Part shown: positions 53,179 to 63,472 of the stretch, one piece after another
How the letters are laid out: each line of letters starts with the position of its first letter
Numbering within the stretch: the stretch's first letter is position 1
Translations under genes and position numbers: made by a program
The notes under the pieces: generated by a model
The model's input: only the letters and a program-made list of their open reading frames with translations
The model's database searches: none
What the model was told of the DNA's origin: nothing
Assembly (NCBI GenBank): GCA_026989055.1
Contig: JALSKC010000083.1
Location: 27,374 to 91,373 of the forward strand
Origin: Paracoccaceae bacterium
Lineage (GTDB): Bacteria > Pseudomonadota > Alphaproteobacteria > Rhodobacterales > Rhodobacteraceae
Direction of reading: 5' to 3'
DNA: 64,000 nucleotides

Positions 53179-54837
53179 ATGGCCCGGACATTCCGCCTGA
53201 CGCTGGCGCAGCTGAACCCCACGCTCGGCGATATCGCCGGCAATGCCGACAAGGCGCGCCTCGCCTGGCAGGCCGGCCGGGATGCGGGCGCAGACATGGT
53301 GGCGTTGCCGGAAATGTTCATCACCGGCTACAACACCCAGGACCTGGTGATGAAGCCCGCCTTTCACCGCGCCGCCATCGCCGCGCTCGAGGCGCTGGCG
53401 GCCGACTGTGCCGAAGGCCCGGCGCTGGCGATCGGCGGTCCGGTGGTCGAGGGCGGGCGGCTCTACAACGGCTACCTGATCCTGCAGGGCGGGCGCGTGG
53501 CTGCGCGGGTGCTCAAGCACGACCTGCCCAACGAAACCGTGTTCGACGAAATGCGCATCTTCTCGCCCGGCCCGCTGGCGGGGCCCTACAGCGTGTCCGG
53601 CGTCAGGATCGGCTCGCCGATCTGCGAAGACGCCTGGCACCCGGAGGTGCCCGAAACGCTCGCCGAAACCGGGGCCGAGTTCCTGCTGGTGCCCAACGGC
53701 TCGCCCTACTACCGGGGCAAGATGGACGACCGCTTCAACCACATGGTGGCGCGCACCGTCGAGACGGGGCTGCCGCTGATCTACCTGAACATGGTGGGCG
53801 GGCAGGACGACCAGGTGTTCGACGGCGCTTCCTTCGCGCTGAACTCCGGCGGCGGGCTTGCGGTGCAGCTGCCGGACTTCGACGAGGCGATCGAAACCAT
53901 CGAGCTTTCCGAAACCGCCGAGGGCTGGCGGATCGGAACCGGCCCGCTGGCGCGTCTCCCGGATGCCTGGGAACAGGACTATCGCGCGATGGTCGAAAGC
54001 CTGCGCGACTACCTGCGCAAGAGCGGCTTCGAGAAGTGCCTTCTGGGCCTGTCGGGCGGCGTCGATTCGGCGCTGGTTGCCGCGATCGCCGCCGATGCGC
54101 TGGGGCCGGAAAATGTGCGCTGCGTGATGCTGCCCTCGGAATATACCTCGCAAGGCTCGCTGGACGATGCCCAGGCGGTGGCAAATGCCCTGGGCTGCCG
54201 CTACGATACCGTGCCCATCGGCCAGAGCCGCGCGGCGGTCACCGAAACCCTCGCCCCGCTTTTCGAAGGCCTGGAGCCGGACATCACCGAAGAAAACATC
54301 CAGTCGCGCCTGCGCGGCCTGCTGCTGATGGCGCTGTCCAACAAGTTCGGCGAGATGCTGCTGACCACCGGCAACAAGTCCGAGATCGCCGTAGGATATG
54401 CGACGATCTACGGCGACATGGCCGGCGGATACAACCCGCTCAAGGACCTCTACAAGACCCGGGTTTTCGAAACCTGCCGCTGGCGAAATGCGAACCACCG
54501 CCCGTGGATGAAGGGCCCCGAAGGCGAGGTGATCCCGCCGCGCATCATCGACAAGCCGCCCAGCGCCGAGCTGCGCCCCGGCCAGAAGGACGAGGACAGC
54601 CTGCCGCCCTACGAGGTGCTGGATGCGATCCTGACCGAACTTGTGGACAACGAGGCCTCGGTTGCCGACGTCGTGGCCAGGGGGTTCGACCGCGCGACCG
54701 TGAAGAAGGTCGAACGGCTGCTTTATATCTCGGAATACAAGCGTTTCCAGTCCGCCCCCGGCACCCGGCTGACCAGGCGCGCCTTCTGGCTGGACCGGCG
54801 CTACCCGATCGTCAACCGCTGGCGCGACCCCGGCTGA
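53179..54837 (+). CDS. nadE: Glutamine-dependent NAD+ synthase
   Basis: Makes NAD+ from deamido-NAD+ with ammonia from glutamine. 552 residues in two domains: an N-terminal nitrilase-type glutaminase with Glu45 (VALPEMFITGY), Lys113 (RVLKHDLPNE) and Cys149 (GSPICEDAWHPE), and a C-terminal synthetase with P-loop LSGGVDSALVAAIAADAL, followed by TGNKSEIAVGYATIYGDMAGG. All catalytic residues are present. It is divergent from the MORN gene across 246 bp. Confidence 0.95.
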   Translation: MARTFRLTLAQLNPTLGDIAGNADKARLAWQAGRDAGADMVALPEMFITGYNTQDLVMKPAFHRAAIAALEALAADCAEGPALAIGGPVVEGGRLYNGYLILQGGRVAARVLKHDLPNETVFDEMRIFSPGPLAGPYSVSGVRIGSPICEDAWHPEVPETLAETGAEFLLVPNGSPYYRGKMDDRFNHMVARTVETGLPLIYLNMVGGQDDQVFDGASFALNSGGGLAVQLPDFDEAIETIELSETAEGWRIGTGPLARLPDAWEQDYRAMVESLRDYLRKSGFEKCLLGLSGGVDSALVAAIAADALGPENVRCVMLPSEYTSQGSLDDAQAVANALGCRYDTVPIGQSRAAVTETLAPLFEGLEPDITEENIQSRLRGLLLMALSNKFGEMLLTTGNKSEIAVGYATIYGDMAGGYNPLKDLYKTRVFETCRWRNANHRPWMKGPEGEVIPPRIIDKPPSAELRPGQKDEDSLPPYEVLDAILTELVDNEASVADVVARGFDRATVKKVERLLYISEYKRFQSAPGTRLTRRAFWLDRRYPIVNRWRDPG

Positions 54838-54924
54838 GCGGCCTGGGCGCCGCCCCGCCCGCCATCCCGGCTGGACAAATCGTACCGACTGTGGAAAACG
54901 GCACATCTCTCTGGAGTCGTCCCC

Positions 54925-56247
54925 ATGACCACCACGCGTTTCGCCCCGTCCCCGACCGGCTACCTGCATATCGGCAACCTGCGCACGGCGCTGTTCAACT
55001 TCCTGATCGCGCGCAAGGCCGGCGGGACGTTCATCCTGCGCATCGACGACACGGACGCCGAGCGTTCGAAGCCGGAATATGTGGCGGCGATCGAGGAGGA
55101 TCTGCGCTGGCTCGGCCTTGAGTGGGACCGGCTGGAGCGCCAGTCCACCCGGCTGGCCCGCTACGAGGCCGCCGCCGACGAGCTGCGCGCCGCGGGCCGG
55201 CTCTACGAATGTTTCGAAACCCCGACCGAACTGGACCTGAAACGAAAGAAGCAGCTCAACATGGGCCGGCCGCCGGTCTATGACCGCTCGGCGCTGGCCC
55301 TCAGCGCGGCCGAAAAGGATCGTCTGCGCGCCGAACGCGGCCCCGGCCACTGGCGTTTCAAGCTGGATCATGAGCGGATCGAGTGGACCGACGGCATTCT
55401 GGGCGAGCTTTCGATCGACGCGGCCAGCGTGTCGGATCCGGTGCTGATCCGCGGCGACGGGCAGTTCCTCTATACGCTGGCCTCGGTCTGCGACGACATC
55501 GACCACGCGATCACCGATGTGGTGCGCGGCTCGGACCACGTGACCAACACCGCGACCCAGATCCAGATCATCCGTGCGCTGGGCGGGACCGTCCCCCGGT
55601 TTGCCCACCATTCGCTGCTGACCGGCCCGCAGGGCGAGGCGCTCTCCAAGCGGCTGGGCACGCTGTCGCTGCGCGACCTGCGCGCGCGCGGGGTCGAGCC
55701 GATGGCGCTGCTTTCGCTGATGGCGCGGCTCGGGTCTTCCGACCCGGTGGAGCTGCGGACCAGCATCGACGAGCTGGCCGAAGGCTTCGACATATCGCAT
55801 TTCGGCGCCGCCCCGACCAGGTTCGACGAACAGGATCTGTTCCCGCTGACGGCCAGTTATCTGCAGTCGCTGCCGCTGTCGGCGGTGGCCGACAGGGTGC
55901 GGGCGTTTGGCGTGCCGGACGAGCTGGCCGAACGCTTCTGGAAGGTGGTGCGCGAAAACATCACCGTGCTCGATGACATGGGGCCGTGGTGGCAGATCTT
56001 TCGCGATGGCGCCGAACCTCTGGTCGATGACCAAGACCGCGACTTCGTGGCCCAGGCATTCGAGTTGCTGCCGGACCCGCCCTACGACGACACGACCTGG
56101 GCCAGCTGGATCGCCGCGGTGAAGGAAAAGACCGGGCGCAAGGGGCGCGCGCTGTTCATGCCGCTGCGCAAGGCCGTGACCGGGCGCGAGCGCGGGCCGG
56201 ACATGGCCGAGGTGATACCCCTGCTGCAGAAGAAACCGACGCTTTAA
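54925..56247 (+). CDS. gltX: Glutamyl-tRNA synthetase
   Basis: A class I synthetase of 440 residues. HIGH-type motif in SPTGYLHIGNLRTALFNF, FILRIDDTDAERS, and a KMSKS-type loop in GEALSKRLGTLSLRDL. It is short for the family (460-480), so it may be the second GluRS of species that carry two; one copy may prefer a subset of tRNAs. The C-terminal anticodon-binding helices are present but compact. It ends with a four-base tail-to-tail overlap with the HD gene. Confidence 0.92.
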   Translation: MTTTRFAPSPTGYLHIGNLRTALFNFLIARKAGGTFILRIDDTDAERSKPEYVAAIEEDLRWLGLEWDRLERQSTRLARYEAAADELRAAGRLYECFETPTELDLKRKKQLNMGRPPVYDRSALALSAAEKDRLRAERGPGHWRFKLDHERIEWTDGILGELSIDAASVSDPVLIRGDGQFLYTLASVCDDIDHAITDVVRGSDHVTNTATQIQIIRALGGTVPRFAHHSLLTGPQGEALSKRLGTLSLRDLRARGVEPMALLSLMARLGSSDPVELRTSIDELAEGFDISHFGAAPTRFDEQDLFPLTASYLQSLPLSAVADRVRAFGVPDELAERFWKVVRENITVLDDMGPWWQIFRDGAEPLVDDQDRDFVAQAFELLPDPPYDDTTWASWIAAVKEKTGRKGRALFMPLRKAVTGRERGPDMAEVIPLLQKKPTL

Positions 56248-56825
56248 TCGCGCCCGAACCAGGCTTCGATACGCGCGCGCAGGTGCTCCCAGACCGCCGG
56301 CGCGCCGCGGCGCACCTTGACCCCGACGCGGCTGTCAAGCTGTTCCGGCGTCACCGCGTGGTCGATCCAGGACCGCCCGCCGCTCTCCAGGTTCGACATC
56401 ACCGGCTGCACCCGGTCGATGGCCCTGGCAAACACCGCATCATCGGTCTCGGCACCCTCGAATTCTTCCCAAAGCGCGCGCAGTTCGCGCCCCTGATCGG
56501 CGGGCAGCAGGGCGAACAGGCGGTCGGCGGCCCGCTGCTCGCGGCGCGCCTGTTCGGCCGGGTCGTGGTCGCCGTGGATCGGGGCATCGCCCGCGTCGAT
56601 TTCCACGAGGTCGTGGATCAGCAACATGCGGATCACCCGGTCGATATTCACCGGCCGGGCCGCGTGTTCGGCCATGACCAGCGCGTAAAGCGCGATGTGC
56701 CAGCTGTGTTCGCCCGAATTTTCGTGCCGCGAACCGTCGTGCAGCGTCGTGCCCCGCTGCACCGATTTCAGCTTGTCGGCCTCGTTGAGAAAGGCGAACT
56801 GTGCCGCCAGGCGGCTCTCCGTCAT
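56244..56825 (-). CDS. HD-domain phosphohydrolase (YfbR/HDDC2-like)
   Basis: 193 residues. Metal ligands of the HD fold are visible: HENSGEHSWHIALYALVMAEH (first histidine), LLIHDLVEIDAGD (HD pair) and DRVQPVMSNL (distal aspartate). The family includes 5'-deoxynucleotidases; the substrate here is not certain. The start overlaps the stop of the gamma-glutamylcyclotransferase-like gene by four bases. Confidence 0.87.
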   Translation of the reverse strand: MTESRLAAQFAFLNEADKLKSVQRGTTLHDGSRHENSGEHSWHIALYALVMAEHAARPVNIDRVIRMLLIHDLVEIDAGDAPIHGDHDPAEQARREQRAADRLFALLPADQGRELRALWEEFEGAETDDAVFARAIDRVQPVMSNLESGGRSWIDHAVTPEQLDSRVGVKVRRGAPAVWEHLRARIEAWFGRD

Positions 56826-57379
56826 GTCGCCCGCCTCGCCCCGACCTCGCCCAGCCAGTGATCCACCAGCGCCGTCAGGCCGTCATCCGCGGGCTGCGCA
56901 CGCGGGTATCGCGGCGCCGCCCGGTCGTCGATCACCGGAGCGTCCCAGCCATCGGTGGTTTCGAAGAAGTCGCGCACCCCACCCTCGCCATATTCGCGCA
57001 GATAGCCCTGGGCCACCACGTCGATATAGCTGAGCAGCAGCACATGGCCCGCCCGCCCGCCACCCGAATCCGGCGGTATGGCGAAAAGGCTGACTTCGGC
57101 GGCTCCCTCCGGCGGGGGCGAGACCTGCCCCGACACGTCGCAGCGCGAATAGGCCTGTTCGCGCCGGTCCAGATCGGGCGCCACGCGCGGCACCGCCAGC
57201 ACCAGGCCCTTCATCTCGTGCCCGGGCTCGGGCACGGCGTTCAGAAAGGCGACCTCGCGCCGGCTCGTGTGCCGCCAGGCCCGCCGCCAGCCCCGCAGAC
57301 TGGCACGATGCGCCTTCGCATAATCATGCGTTCGCCGGTTCACCAGCGACCCGTAGCCGAATATGAAAACCTCGCTCAT
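56822..57379 (-). CDS. Gamma-glutamylcyclotransferase-like protein
   Basis: 185 residues starting SEVFIFGYGSLVNRRTHDY; the FGYGSL substrate loop defines the AIG2/GGCT-like fold. SYIDVVAQGYLREYGEGGVRDFF near residue 130 is typical of the ChaC/GGCT-like bacterial group. It could cleave gamma-glutamyl dipeptides or modify amine-linked glutamyl groups. It is first in a two-gene unit with the HD protein, divergent from the glycine-cleavage operon. Confidence 0.8.
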   Translation of the reverse strand: MSEVFIFGYGSLVNRRTHDYAKAHRASLRGWRRAWRHTSRREVAFLNAVPEPGHEMKGLVLAVPRVAPDLDRREQAYSRCDVSGQVSPPPEGAAEVSLFAIPPDSGGGRAGHVLLLSYIDVVAQGYLREYGEGGVRDFFETTDGWDAPVIDDRAAPRYPRAQPADDGLTALVDHWLGEVGARRAT

Positions 57380-57427
57380 GGCGCCGGTATCGCGCGACAG
57401 GGCGGCGCAATCAACCGCCTGCCCGGT

Positions 57428-57530
57428 CTTCACCTTGCCCAAATACTCCCCGCGCGGAGCGCACCACGGGCCCCGCCAGGGGCCGACAGGAAAACCGTGC
57501 GCCCCGCCGGGGGCGCTCCGACCGGCAGCC
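57428..57530. repeat. Hairpin-rich mosaic repeat upstream of the glycine riboswitch
   Basis: Begins CTTGCCCAAATACTCC, as in the 6718 fragment, followed by perfect stems GGGCCCC-GCCA-GGGGCC (about 57469-57485) and GCGCCCC-GCCG-GGGGCGC (about 57499-57516). Same family as the blocks behind mipZ and the sulfotransferase gene, here between divergent genes. Confidence 0.5.
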
Positions 57531-57553
57531 TGCATACCATCGCACACGCGGGG

Positions 57554-57582
57554 TTGTCTCGCGCCGCCGCCTCGGCTAGCCT
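57554..57582 (+). promoter_or_regulatory. Predicted promoter of the gcv operon
   Basis: TTGTCT (57554-57559), 17 bases, TAGCCT (57577-57582). The start would fall at about 57589, directly before the first glycine aptamer, which supports it. Confidence 0.55.
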
Positions 57583-57594
57583 CGCCCTCGTCAG

Positions 57595-57752
57595 CGCAGG
57601 GAGAATCTGGCCATCGCCAGTGCCGAAGGAGCAACCGCCCCGGAAACTCTCAGGCCCGCAGGACCTGCGCATGGGCACAACACTCTGGAGAGAGGCGCGC
57701 CATGCGCCCGCCGAAGGGATAGCGATCTCAGGCGAAAGGACAGAGGGGGCAT
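57595..57752 (+). promoter_or_regulatory. Tandem glycine riboswitch
   Basis: Two glycine aptamers in series. The first (about 57597-57680) has GGGAGAA, GCCGAAGGAGCAACCGCC and GGAAACTCTCAGGC. The second (about 57683-57750) has CTCTGGAGAGA, GCCGAAGGGATAGCGATCTC, AGGCGAAAGGACAGAG. These core strings are those of the known gcvT motif. In other bacteria glycine binding turns on the cleavage system. The 70 bases from aptamer 2 to gcvT include a GCCGG/CCGGC stem that may be part of the switch. Confidence 0.93.
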
Positions 57753-57822
57753 CGAAAGGGTAGCTGGGCTGCCTGTTTGGTGCCGGACTGCGACAAGCCG
57801 GCGAGTTTGAAAGAGGGGCGGC

Positions 57823-58953
57823 ATGGCCGATCTGAAGCGCACGGTTTTCTTCGATCTTCACAATGAGCTCGGCGCAAAGATGGTGCCCTTCGCGGGCTGG
57901 GAGATGCCGGTGCAATACGGGCTGGGCGTGATGAAGGAGCACCTGCATACCCGCGCCGGCGCCGGGCTGTTCGACGTCAGCCACATGGGCCAGGTGATCC
58001 TGCGCCCGCGCTCGGGCGCCCTGGCGGATGCGGCGCTGGCGCTGGAATCTCTGGTGCCGGTCTCGGTGCTGGGGCTGAAAGAGGGCCGGCAGCGCTACGC
58101 GATGTTCACGAACGAGGCAGGCGGCATCCTCGACGACCTGATGGTGGCCAACCGCGGCGACCACCTGTTCCTCGTGGTCAACGCCGCCCGCAAGGAGGCC
58201 GACATCGCCCATCTGCGCGCGCATCTGTCGGAGAGTTGCGAGATCGAGGTGATCGAGGACCGCGCGCTGATCGCCCTGCAGGGGCCGAAAGCCGAAGCGG
58301 CGCTTGCGCGGCTGAACCCCTATGCGGCGGGGATGCGCTTCATGGACAGCGCCAACCTGGGGTTTTTCGGCGAGGAATGCTGGGTCTCGCGTTCGGGCTA
58401 TACCGGCGAGGACGGCTATGAAATCTCGGTGCCGGCGGCAGTGGCCGTGGACCTGGCCCGCGCGCTGCTGGAGATGGACGAGGTCGAGGCCATCGGACTT
58501 GGCGCGCGTGACAGCCTGCGGCTGGAGGCCGGCTTGTGCCTTTACGGCCATGACATCGACGAAACCACCAGCCCGGTCGAGGCGGCGCTGGACTGGGCAA
58601 TCCAGAAGGTGCGGCGCCGGGGCGGCGCGCGCGAAGGCGGCTTTCCGGGGGCGGCCCGCATTCTGGGCGAGCTGGAAAACGGCACCACGCGCCGGCGCGT
58701 GGGCATCCTGCCCGAGGGCCGCGCGCCGATGCGCGCGGGCACGGCGCTGTTTGCGGTCGCCGAGGGTGGCGACAGCATCGGCGCCGTGACCTCGGGCGCC
58801 TACGGGCCGTCGATCGAACGCCCGATGGCGATGGGCTATGTTGCCATCGATCACGCTGCCGGCGGTGGCCCGATTTTCGGCGAGGTGCGCGGCCGACGTC
58901 TGCCGGCAACCGTCTCGCCGCTGCCCTTCCGGGCGCCGAACTACAAACGCTGA
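57823..58953 (+). CDS. gcvT: Glycine cleavage system T protein (aminomethyltransferase)
   Basis: Transfers the methylene group from lipoyl-H-protein to tetrahydrofolate and releases ammonia. 376 residues with [11 protein letters not shown] and the [12 protein letters not shown] region and the folate-binding [13 protein letters not shown] loop. GAGGGGCGG ribosome site. It is first of gcvT-gcvH-gcvP, directly under riboswitch control; gcvH follows after 16 bp. Confidence 0.95.
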   Translation: MADLKRTVFFDLHNELGAKMVPFAGWEMPVQYGLGVMKEHLHTRAGAGLFDVSHMGQVILRPRSGALADAALALESLVPVSVLGLKEGRQRYAMFTNEAGGILDDLMVANRGDHLFLVVNAARKEADIAHLRAHLSESCEIEVIEDRALIALQGPKAEAALARLNPYAAGMRFMDSANLGFFGEECWVSRSGYTGEDGYEISVPAAVAVDLARALLEMDEVEAIGLGARDSLRLEAGLCLYGHDIDETTSPVEAALDWAIQKVRRRGGAREGGFPGAARILGELENGTTRRRVGILPEGRAPMRAGTALFAVAEGGDSIGAVTSGAYGPSIERPMAMGYVAIDHAAGGGPIFGEVRGRRLPATVSPLPFRAPNYKR

Positions 58954-58969
58954 ACGCGAGGAGAGACAG

Positions 58970-59329
58970 ATGAAATTCACCGAGGAACACGAGTGGCTCG
59001 AGGTCGAGGGCGACCTGGTGGTGGTGGGCATCACCGAGCATGCCAGCGAACAGCTGGGCGACATCGTTTTCGTCGAGGTGCCCGAGGCCGGCACCACGGT
59101 GACCAAGGGCGACGAGGTGGTGGTGATCGAGAGCGTCAAGGCGGCCTCCGACATCCTGGCGCCGCTGGATGGCGAGATCGTCGAGGTCAACGATGCGCTG
59201 GAGGAAACCCCCGGGCTGGTCAACGAGGATCCCACCGGCAAGGGCTGGTTCTTCAAGATGAAGGTCGAGGATCTTTCGGCGCTGGACGACTTCATGGACG
59301 AAGCCGAATACAAGGACTTCATCGGCTGA
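58970..59329 (+). CDS. gcvH: Glycine cleavage system H protein
   Basis: Lipoyl carrier of 119 residues. The lipoylated lysine is Lys57 in [15 protein letters not shown]. The family start [14 protein letters not shown] is intact. It shuttles the aminomethyl group between P and T proteins. It has a GAGGAGAG ribosome site and precedes gcvP by 95 bp. Confidence 0.97.
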   Translation: MKFTEEHEWLEVEGDLVVVGITEHASEQLGDIVFVEVPEAGTTVTKGDEVVVIESVKAASDILAPLDGEIVEVNDALEETPGLVNEDPTGKGWFFKMKVEDLSALDDFMDEAEYKDFIG

Positions 59330-59424
59330 AGGGCACTGTTCCGGCCCCGGCCGGGCCATGCCTTCGGTGAGGATGTTTCTGGACAGAAGAAGGGGGGGTT
59401 CTTCCCCTGAAGCGAGGATCGGCC

Positions 59425-62271
59425 ATGCCTTTCAAGCCTACGGACTATCTTCCGTATGATTTCGCCAATCGCCGCCACATCGGGCCGAGCCCGGCGGAAA
59501 TGGAGGGAATGCTGGAGGTCCTGGGGGTCGGTTCCCTTGACGAGCTGATCGAACAGACGATTCCCGAGAGCATCCGCCAGAAGGAGCCGCTGGATTTCGG
59601 CAAGCCCATGAGCGAGCGCGCGCTGCTTTACGAAATGCGGCAGGTGGCCAAGCAGAACAAGGTGTTCACCACCATGATCGGCATGGGCTATCACGGCACC
59701 GTCACGCCGCCGGCGATCCAGCGCAACATTCTGGAGAACCCGGCCTGGTATACCGCCTATACCCCCTATCAGCCCGAGATCAGCCAGGGGCGGCTGGAGG
59801 CGCTGCTGAACTACCAGACGATGGTAGCCGATCTGACCGGGCTGGAGATAGCCAATGCCTCGCTGCTGGACGAGGCCACCGCGGCGGCCGAGGCGATGAC
59901 CATGGCGCAGCGGGTGGCGAAATCCAAGGCGCGGGCGTTCTTCGTGGATGAGAACTGCCACCCCCAGAACATCGACGTGATGCGAACCCGCGCCGCCCCG
60001 CTGGGGATCGAGGTGATCGTCGGCGCGCCGGAAGATCTGGAAGCCGAGCGGGTGTTCGGGGCGGTATTCCAGTATCCGGGCACCTGGGGCCATATCCGCG
60101 ATTTCACCGCGCAGATGGAGGCGCTGCACGAAGCCCGCGCCATCGGCATCGTGATCGCCGATCCGCTGGCGCTGACATTGCTGAAGGAACCCGGCGCCAT
60201 GGGGGCGGATATCGCCGTTGGCTCGACCCAGCGCTTCGGCGTCCCGCTGGGATTTGGCGGGCCGCATGCCGCCTACATGGCGTGCCGGGATTCGATGAAA
60301 CGGGCCATGCCGGGGCGCATCGTCGGGGTGTCGATCGACAGCCACGGGCACCCGGCCTACAGGCTGTCGCTGCAGACCCGCGAACAGCACATCCGCCGCG
60401 AGAAGGCGACCTCCAACGTCTGCACCGCGCAGGCGCTGCTGGCGGTGGTTGCCTCGATGTATGCGGTGTTCCACGGACCCGAGGGGCTCAAGGCCATCGC
60501 CCAGCGCATCCACCGCAAGACCGACCGGCTGGCGCGCGGGCTGGAGGCCGGCGGCTTCAGGGTCGAGCCCGAGTATTTCTTCGACACGATCACCGTCGAT
60601 GTCGGCCCGATGCAGGGGGTGATCTACAACGCGGCGCTGGCCGAGCGGATCAACCTGCGCCGGATCGGCGAAACCCGGCTGGGCATCACGCTCGACGAGA
60701 CCACGCGGCGCGACAACATCGAGGGCGTCTGGCGCGCGTTCGGGCTGACCCTGAACCACGACGATTTCGCCGCCGACTATCACCGGATCGACCCGGACAT
60801 GGGCCGCAGGAGCGAATACCTCACCCATCCGGTCTTTCACATGAATCGCGCCGAAACCGAGATGATGCGCTACATGCGGCGCCTCGCCGACCGCGACCTT
60901 GCGCTGGACCGGGCGATGATCCCGCTGGGCTCGTGCACCATGAAGCTGAATTCGGCGGCCGAGATGATGCCGATCTCCTGGCCCGAGTTTGCCAATATCC
61001 ACCCGTTCGCGCCGCGCGATCAGGTGCAGGGCTATTGCCGGATGATCGAAGATCTGTCGGAAAAGCTGTGCGAGATCACCGGCTACGATGCCATGTCGAT
61101 GCAGCCCAATTCCGGCGCCCAGGGCGAATATGCGGGGCTTCTGACCATCCGCGCCTGGCACCGTGCGCGCGGCGACGATCAGCGCAACATCTGCCTGATC
61201 CCGGTATCGGCGCATGGCACCAACCCGGCCAGCGCCCGGATGGCGGGCATGAAGGTGGTGGTCGTGAAGTCCGACGCGCGCGGCAACATCGACCTGGACG
61301 ATTTCCGCGAAAAGGCCGAAGCCGCCGGCGAAAGCCTGGCCGCCTGCATGATCACCTATCCTTCGACCCACGGGGTGTTCGAGGATACCGTGCGCGAGGT
61401 CTGCGCCATCACCCATGAGCATGGCGGCCAGGTCTATATCGACGGGGCGAACCTGAATGCCATGGTCGGGCTGGTGAAGTTCGGCGAAATCGGCGGCGAT
61501 GTCTCTCACCTCAACCTGCACAAGACCTTTGCCATCCCGCATGGCGGCGGCGGGCCGGGCATGGGGCCGATCGGGGTCAAGGCGCATCTGGCGCCCTTCC
61601 TGCCGGGTCATTTCACCCTTGAGGGGCGCGAGGGGCCGGTGTCGGCGGCGCCCTACGGCAGCGCCTCGATCCTGCCGATCAGCTGGGCCTATGTGCTGAT
61701 GATGGGCGGCGCGGGGCTGACCAATGCCTCGAAGGTGGCCATTCTCAATGCCAACTATGTCGCGAAACGGCTGGAGGGGGCCTATGACATCCTGTTCAGG
61801 GGCGAAAACGGGCGGGTTGCACATGAATGCATCCTCGACACCCGACCCTTTGCCGAGAGCGCCCACGTGACGGTGGACGACATCGCCAAGCGGCTGATGG
61901 ACTGCGGTTTTCACGCCCCGACCATGAGCTGGCCGGTGGCCGGCACGCTGATGGTGGAACCCACCGAGAGCGAAACCAGGGCCGAACTGGACCGGTTCTG
62001 CGACGCGATGCTGGCGATTCGCGCCGAGATCGCGGCGATCGAAAAGGGCGAGATGGATGCCGAAAACAACCCGCTGAAGAACGCCCCGCACACGGTGCAG
62101 GATCTGGTGGCCGAGTGGGACCGGCCCTATACCCGCGAACAGGGCTGCTTTCCGCCGGGATCGTTCCGTGTCGACAAATACTGGCCGCCGGTGGGGCGCG
62201 TCGACAACGTCTACGGCGACCGGCACCTGGTGTGCACCTGCCCGCCGCTGGAGGATTATGCCGAGGAGTGA
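59425..62271 (+). CDS. gcvP: Glycine decarboxylase (P protein)
   Basis: A PLP enzyme of 948 residues, the long fused form (both halves of GcvPA/GcvPB in one chain). The N-terminal half starts [15 protein letters not shown]. The PLP lysine is Lys700 in [18 protein letters not shown]. It decarboxylates glycine and loads the H protein. This completes the T-H-P system except for lipoamide dehydrogenase, which is shared with other complexes and is not here. Confidence 0.97.
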   Translation: MPFKPTDYLPYDFANRRHIGPSPAEMEGMLEVLGVGSLDELIEQTIPESIRQKEPLDFGKPMSERALLYEMRQVAKQNKVFTTMIGMGYHGTVTPPAIQRNILENPAWYTAYTPYQPEISQGRLEALLNYQTMVADLTGLEIANASLLDEATAAAEAMTMAQRVAKSKARAFFVDENCHPQNIDVMRTRAAPLGIEVIVGAPEDLEAERVFGAVFQYPGTWGHIRDFTAQMEALHEARAIGIVIADPLALTLLKEPGAMGADIAVGSTQRFGVPLGFGGPHAAYMACRDSMKRAMPGRIVGVSIDSHGHPAYRLSLQTREQHIRREKATSNVCTAQALLAVVASMYAVFHGPEGLKAIAQRIHRKTDRLARGLEAGGFRVEPEYFFDTITVDVGPMQGVIYNAALAERINLRRIGETRLGITLDETTRRDNIEGVWRAFGLTLNHDDFAADYHRIDPDMGRRSEYLTHPVFHMNRAETEMMRYMRRLADRDLALDRAMIPLGSCTMKLNSAAEMMPISWPEFANIHPFAPRDQVQGYCRMIEDLSEKLCEITGYDAMSMQPNSGAQGEYAGLLTIRAWHRARGDDQRNICLIPVSAHGTNPASARMAGMKVVVVKSDARGNIDLDDFREKAEAAGESLAACMITYPSTHGVFEDTVREVCAITHEHGGQVYIDGANLNAMVGLVKFGEIGGDVSHLNLHKTFAIPHGGGGPGMGPIGVKAHLAPFLPGHFTLEGREGPVSAAPYGSASILPISWAYVLMMGGAGLTNASKVAILNANYVAKRLEGAYDILFRGENGRVAHECILDTRPFAESAHVTVDDIAKRLMDCGFHAPTMSWPVAGTLMVEPTESETRAELDRFCDAMLAIRAEIAAIEKGEMDAENNPLKNAPHTVQDLVAEWDRPYTREQGCFPPGSFRVDKYWPPVGRVDNVYGDRHLVCTCPPLEDYAEE

Positions 62272-62283
62272 GGAGGCACGTTC

Positions 62284-62856
62284 TTGCGCAGCTTCGTGGC
62301 GCTGCCCCTGCCTGACCCGGTTCTCGATTCGCTCGAGAGCCTGCAGGCCGGTCTGCCCGCGGGGCGGCCTTCGCGGCGCGACACGCTGCATCTGACCCTT
62401 GCTTTCGTTGGTGAGCATTCACCGGAAGCCGTCGAGGCGCTGCACGAAGAACTCGAAAGGATCTCCGCCCCGGCCTTTGACGTGCAGCTGACCGGGGTGG
62501 GGACCTTTGGCAAGAGCTCTCCGGCGGTCCTTTGGGCCGGGGTCGAGAAGAACGAGGCGCTGGAGGCGCTTCACGGACAGGTCTTGTCGGCGATGCGGCG
62601 CGCGCAACTGCCGGTGCCGCCGGGCCGGTTTCGGCCCCATGTCACCATCGCGCGTTTCGGCAGGGGGCAACACCCGGACTGCTTGCGGCGGCTGGCCGGC
62701 TTCATTGCGGCGCGCGCCGCCTTCCGGGCCCCGCTGTTCCGGGCAACCGGCTTCACGCTCTACCGTTCGACGCTGCACCCCGAGGGTGCCCTGCACGAGG
62801 CGCTCGCCAGCTATCCCCTTCACCCGGAGGGGGGCGGTGCCGAGGCAGCCCGTTGA
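62284..62856 (+). CDS. thpR: RNA 2',3'-cyclic phosphodiesterase (2'-5' RNA ligase family)
   Basis: 190 residues of the 2H phosphoesterase fold with both histidine motifs, HLTLAF (near residue 36) and HVTIAR (near 120). It opens 2',3'-cyclic phosphates on RNA; the physiological substrate is unclear. Start TTG 62284 (MRSFVALPLP) behind GGAGG at seven bases. It lies 12 bp after gcvP, so it can be read through from the gcv operon. Its stop overlaps the trxC promoter. Confidence 0.88.
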   Translation: MRSFVALPLPDPVLDSLESLQAGLPAGRPSRRDTLHLTLAFVGEHSPEAVEALHEELERISAPAFDVQLTGVGTFGKSSPAVLWAGVEKNEALEALHGQVLSAMRRAQLPVPPGRFRPHVTIARFGRGQHPDCLRRLAGFIAARAAFRAPLFRATGFTLYRSTLHPEGALHEALASYPLHPEGGGAEAAR

Positions 62857-62880
62857 AACCCGGCGCCGCCCCCTTATATG
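62853..62880 (+). promoter_or_regulatory. Predicted trxC promoter
   Basis: TTGAAA (62853-62858), 16 bases, TATATG (62875-62880). It lies over the thpR stop codon and would start about 25 bases before trxC. Confidence 0.55.
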
Positions 62881-62910
62881 CGAAAAGACGAATTTGAAAT
62901 GGAGGGCCGG

Positions 62911-63351
62911 ATGGCCGGATCCGTGAAACTCACCTGCGCCCGGTGCGGGCAGGTCAACCGCGTTCCGCGTGACAGGCTGTCGGCAGGGCCAAAATGCGGC
63001 ACCTGCGGCGCGAAACTTGCCGACGGAAAGGTGGCCGAGCTGGAACCGGCGACCCTGAAGAAGGCGATCAGGAATGACGATCTGCCGCTGATCGTCGATT
63101 TCTGGGCACCCTGGTGCGGCCCCTGCCGGATGATGGCGCCCGAGTTTGCCAGGGCCGCGCAGGCGCTGGCATCGGAGGTGCGCTTTGCCAAGATCAACAC
63201 CGAGGACTACCCGCAGGTATCGGCCGAGCGCGGGATTCGCGGCATCCCGCTGCTGATCCTGTTCCACAAGGGCAAGGAGGTGGATCGTCTGCCCGGTGCC
63301 CGCCCGGCGGCCGAAATAGAAGCCTTCGTGCGCGCGCAGGCAAAACTCTGA
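62911..63351 (+). CDS. trxC: Thioredoxin 2 (zinc-finger thioredoxin TrxC)
   Basis: 146 residues. The N-terminal zinc ribbon has two CxxC pairs (LTCARCGQ and CGTCGAKL), then a thioredoxin fold with the active site FWAPWCGPCRMMAP. TrxC reduces disulfides in the cytosol and in enterobacteria is induced by oxidative stress. ATG 62911 with GGAGGG six bases upstream; the longer open frame is not protein-like. It has its own promoter-like sequence. Confidence 0.94.
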   Translation: MAGSVKLTCARCGQVNRVPRDRLSAGPKCGTCGAKLADGKVAELEPATLKKAIRNDDLPLIVDFWAPWCGPCRMMAPEFARAAQALASEVRFAKINTEDYPQVSAERGIRGIPLLILFHKGKEVDRLPGARPAAEIEAFVRAQAKL

Positions 63352-63357
63352 TGCCCC

Positions 63358-63386
63358 TTGACAATCCCGGCGCAAAAGCGGATTTA
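63358..63386 (+). promoter_or_regulatory. Predicted tRNA-Ala promoter
   Basis: A perfect TTGACA (63358-63363), 17 bases, GATTTA (63381-63386), about 10 bases before the mature tRNA end. Confidence 0.6.
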
Positions 63387-63396
63387 GCCGCGGACC

Positions 63397-63472
<76 letters not shown>

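Noticed and set aside
52945..56034. A 1029-codon minus-strand frame opposite nadE and gltX
   Set aside because: Both plus-strand genes have complete catalytic motifs. The antisense product is His/Gln/Arg-rich without domains.
57430..62418. A 1662-codon minus-strand frame opposite gcvT-gcvH-gcvP
   Set aside because: It lies wholly antisense to three highly conserved genes and reads as His/Arg/Gly-rich low complexity, so it is a composition artefact.
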